Source of the DNA: an uncultured Sphingobium sp.
GTDB lineage: Bacteria > Pseudomonadota > Alphaproteobacteria > Sphingomonadales > Sphingomonadaceae
Direction: 5' to 3'
NCBI GenBank assembly: GCA_946479185.1
Contig: CAMLFF010000141.1
Coordinates: forward strand, 1-8,001
Length of the DNA stretch: 8,001 nt
Below, piece after piece: positions 6,694-8,001 of the stretch. Position numbers and translations under genes: made by a program. How positions within the stretch are numbered: the first letter of the stretch is position 1; each line of letters starts with the position of its first letter. The notes under the pieces were generated by a model. It was not told the origin of the DNA. It ran no database searches and saw only the letters and a list, made by a program, of their open reading frames with translations.

Positions 6694-8001
6694 CCATTTC
6701 GCTTAAGAATTCCGCCCTCTTCATCCAGCAGGCCTTCATCGGGGGCGAGTGGGTGGGCGCGGCCTCCGGCGCGACGCTCGCTGTCGATAATCCAGCGACC
6801 GGCGCCGTCATCGGCACGATCGCCGATTGTGGCGAGGCGGACACGCAGGCGGCTGTCGACGCCGCGAAAGCCGCATGGCCCGCATGGCGCGCCAGAACCG
6901 CAGGCGACCGCGCCACGATCCTTGAGCGTTGGCATGCGCTGGTAATGGAAAATCTGCCCGATCTCGCCCGCATCATGACCGCCGAGCAGGGCAAGCCAAT
7001 TGCCGAGTCCGAAGGCGAAATTCGCTATGCGGCAAGCTTCATCAAATGGTTCGCTGAGGAAGGCCGCCGCATCGACGGCAGCATCATCCCCGCGCCTGAA
7101 ACGAACCGCCGCATCCTTGTGATGAAAGAGCCGGTCGGCGTCTCAGCCGCGATCACGCCGTGGAACTTCCCCGCCGCGATGATCACGCGCAAATGCGCCC
7201 CCGCGCTCGCCGTCGGCTGCCCGGTCATCGTCAAGCCATCCGAGCTGACCCCTTACACCGCCCTCGCGCTGATCAAACTGGCCGAACAAGCGGGCTTCCC
7301 CAAGGGCGTCATCAACATCGTGACTGGCCAGGCAGCGCCCATCGGCGCAGTGCTAACCAGCAGCGACACCGTTCGCAAGCTCTCCTTCACGGGATCGACG
7401 CGCGTCGGCGCGCTGCTCATGCGGCAGAGCGCGGATACCATCAAGCGCCTGAGCCTTGAGCTTGGCGGCAATGCGCCCCTGCTCGTGTTCGACGATGCCG
7501 ATCTCGATCTGGCCGTTGCAGCCACGATGGCAAGCAAGTTCCGCAACGCCGGGCAGACCTGCGTCTGCGCCAACCGCATCCTCGTGCAGGATGGCGTCTA
7601 TGACGAGTTCGCGCAGCGCCTCGCCAAGGCCGTCTCTATGCTCAAGGTCGCCCCGGGCGATCAGGATGGTTCGACCATCGGCCCGCTCATCAACAAGGCT
7701 GCCGTGGACAAGGTGAACGCGCATATCCAAGATGCGCTGTCGCATGGCGCGACCCTCTACGCGCAGACGCCGCAGGGCGCGACCGGCGAGCGCTTTACCT
7801 CGCCCGTCATCCTCACCGGTGCAACGCGGGACATGCTGCTCGCGAGCGAAGAGACGTTCGGCCCCGTAGCGCCCCTCTTCCGCTTCGGCGATGAAGCTGA
7901 GGGCATCGCCATGGCGAATGATACGAGCTTTGGCCTTGCCAGCTATTTCTACACGGAAAATCTGCACCGCGCCTTCCGCGTCGGTGAGCGGCTGGAAGCG
8001 G
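6690..8001 (+). CDS. gabD: Succinate-semialdehyde dehydrogenase (GabD), 3' end outside window
   Basis: The frame from the ATG at 6690, overlapping the preceding stop, is open to the window end: 437 codons of an expected 480 or so. The enzyme oxidises succinate semialdehyde to succinate with NAD(P)+, the last step of GABA breakdown. Seen: QQAFIGGEWV (13-22), TPWNFPAAMITRK (156-168; Asn159), cofactor-binding KPSE (182-185), SFTGST (232-237), general base Glu257 in LELGGNAP and nucleophile Cys291 in FRNAGQTCVC, then EETFGPVAPLFRF. From memory, E. coli GabD matches closely throughout, including the second Cys two residues on. The C-terminus (about 45 residues) is missing. Glutarate-semialdehyde dehydrogenase (DavD, lysine breakdown) is a near twin and cannot be excluded. 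Only a weak AGG (6680-6682) precedes the start, so translation likely depends on coupling to the GNAT gene. Confidence 0.93.
   Translation, partial: MTISLKNSALFIQQAFIGGEWVGAASGATLAVDNPATGAVIGTIADCGEADTQAAVDAAKAAWPAWRARTAGDRATILERWHALVMENLPDLARIMTAEQGKPIAESEGEIRYAASFIKWFAEEGRRIDGSIIPAPETNRRILVMKEPVGVSAAITPWNFPAAMITRKCAPALAVGCPVIVKPSELTPYTALALIKLAEQAGFPKGVINIVTGQAAPIGAVLTSSDTVRKLSFTGSTRVGALLMRQSADTIKRLSLELGGNAPLLVFDDADLDLAVAATMASKFRNAGQTCVCANRILVQDGVYDEFAQRLAKAVSMLKVAPGDQDGSTIGPLINKAAVDKVNAHIQDALSHGATLYAQTPQGATGERFTSPVILTGATRDMLLASEETFGPVAPLFRFGDEAEGIAMANDTSFGLASYFYTENLHRAFRVGERLEA

Noticed and set aside
1..8001. tRNA, rRNA, CRISPR array, insertion sequence or phage signature
   Set aside because: No repeated units, terminal inverted repeats, transposase motifs or RNA-gene-like folds were seen, and the window is nearly filled by ordinary coding sequence.

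Overview
The window looks like a chromosomal segment from an alphaproteobacterium, most probably a sphingomonad (Sphingomonas, Sphingobium, Sphingopyxis or a relative). This is inferred from the GC-rich codon use, the style of the TonB-dependent receptor (Ala-rich signal peptide ending ALAQ, then an acidic GEIIITG-type TonB-box region) and the mix of gene families. The genus cannot be fixed from the sequence alone. All seven genes recognised lie on the + strand. Two are cut by the window edges: the first lacks its 5' end and the last its 3' end.

Region 1 (1-1163) holds the C-terminal membrane part of a HupE/UreJ-type protein, followed by a 203-residue single-pass 'transmembrane anchor' protein. 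The two are joined by a stop/start overlap (ATGA), so they are probably co-translated and may work together in the inner membrane, perhaps in metal handling. Region 2 (1164-1462) is a 299-bp intergenic stretch with an AT-richer core. It contains a perfect 10-bp palindrome, a TTGACA hexamer and a weak Fur-like imperfect palindrome, and it leads to a strong Shine-Dalgarno.

Region 3 (1463-5689) looks like an iron-uptake unit. It has a TonB-dependent siderophore receptor (outer membrane), a strong intrinsic terminator, then a four-helix PepSY-type inner-membrane protein of the FoxB/PiuB kind (candidate ferrisiderophore reductase). The PepSY stop codon overlaps the start of a GhrA-type NADPH-dependent 2-hydroxyacid dehydrogenase. 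There is almost no room between the terminator's T-run and the PepSY ribosome binding site. The downstream pair is therefore probably expressed by partial read-through from the receptor gene.

Region 4 (5690-8001) has a short spacer, then a YitH-like two-domain GNAT acetyltransferase whose stop overlaps the start of gabD, a succinate-semialdehyde (or glutarate-semialdehyde) dehydrogenase that runs off the end of the window. This pair suggests amine, GABA or polyamine/lysine catabolism.

No RNA genes, CRISPR arrays, insertion sequences or long repeats were seen. Nothing here is unmistakably a new system. The points most worth a second look are three stop/start-coupled pairs of dissimilar proteins (HupE-like with anchor, PepSY with GhrA, GNAT with GabD) and the terminator placed inside the iron-uptake unit.
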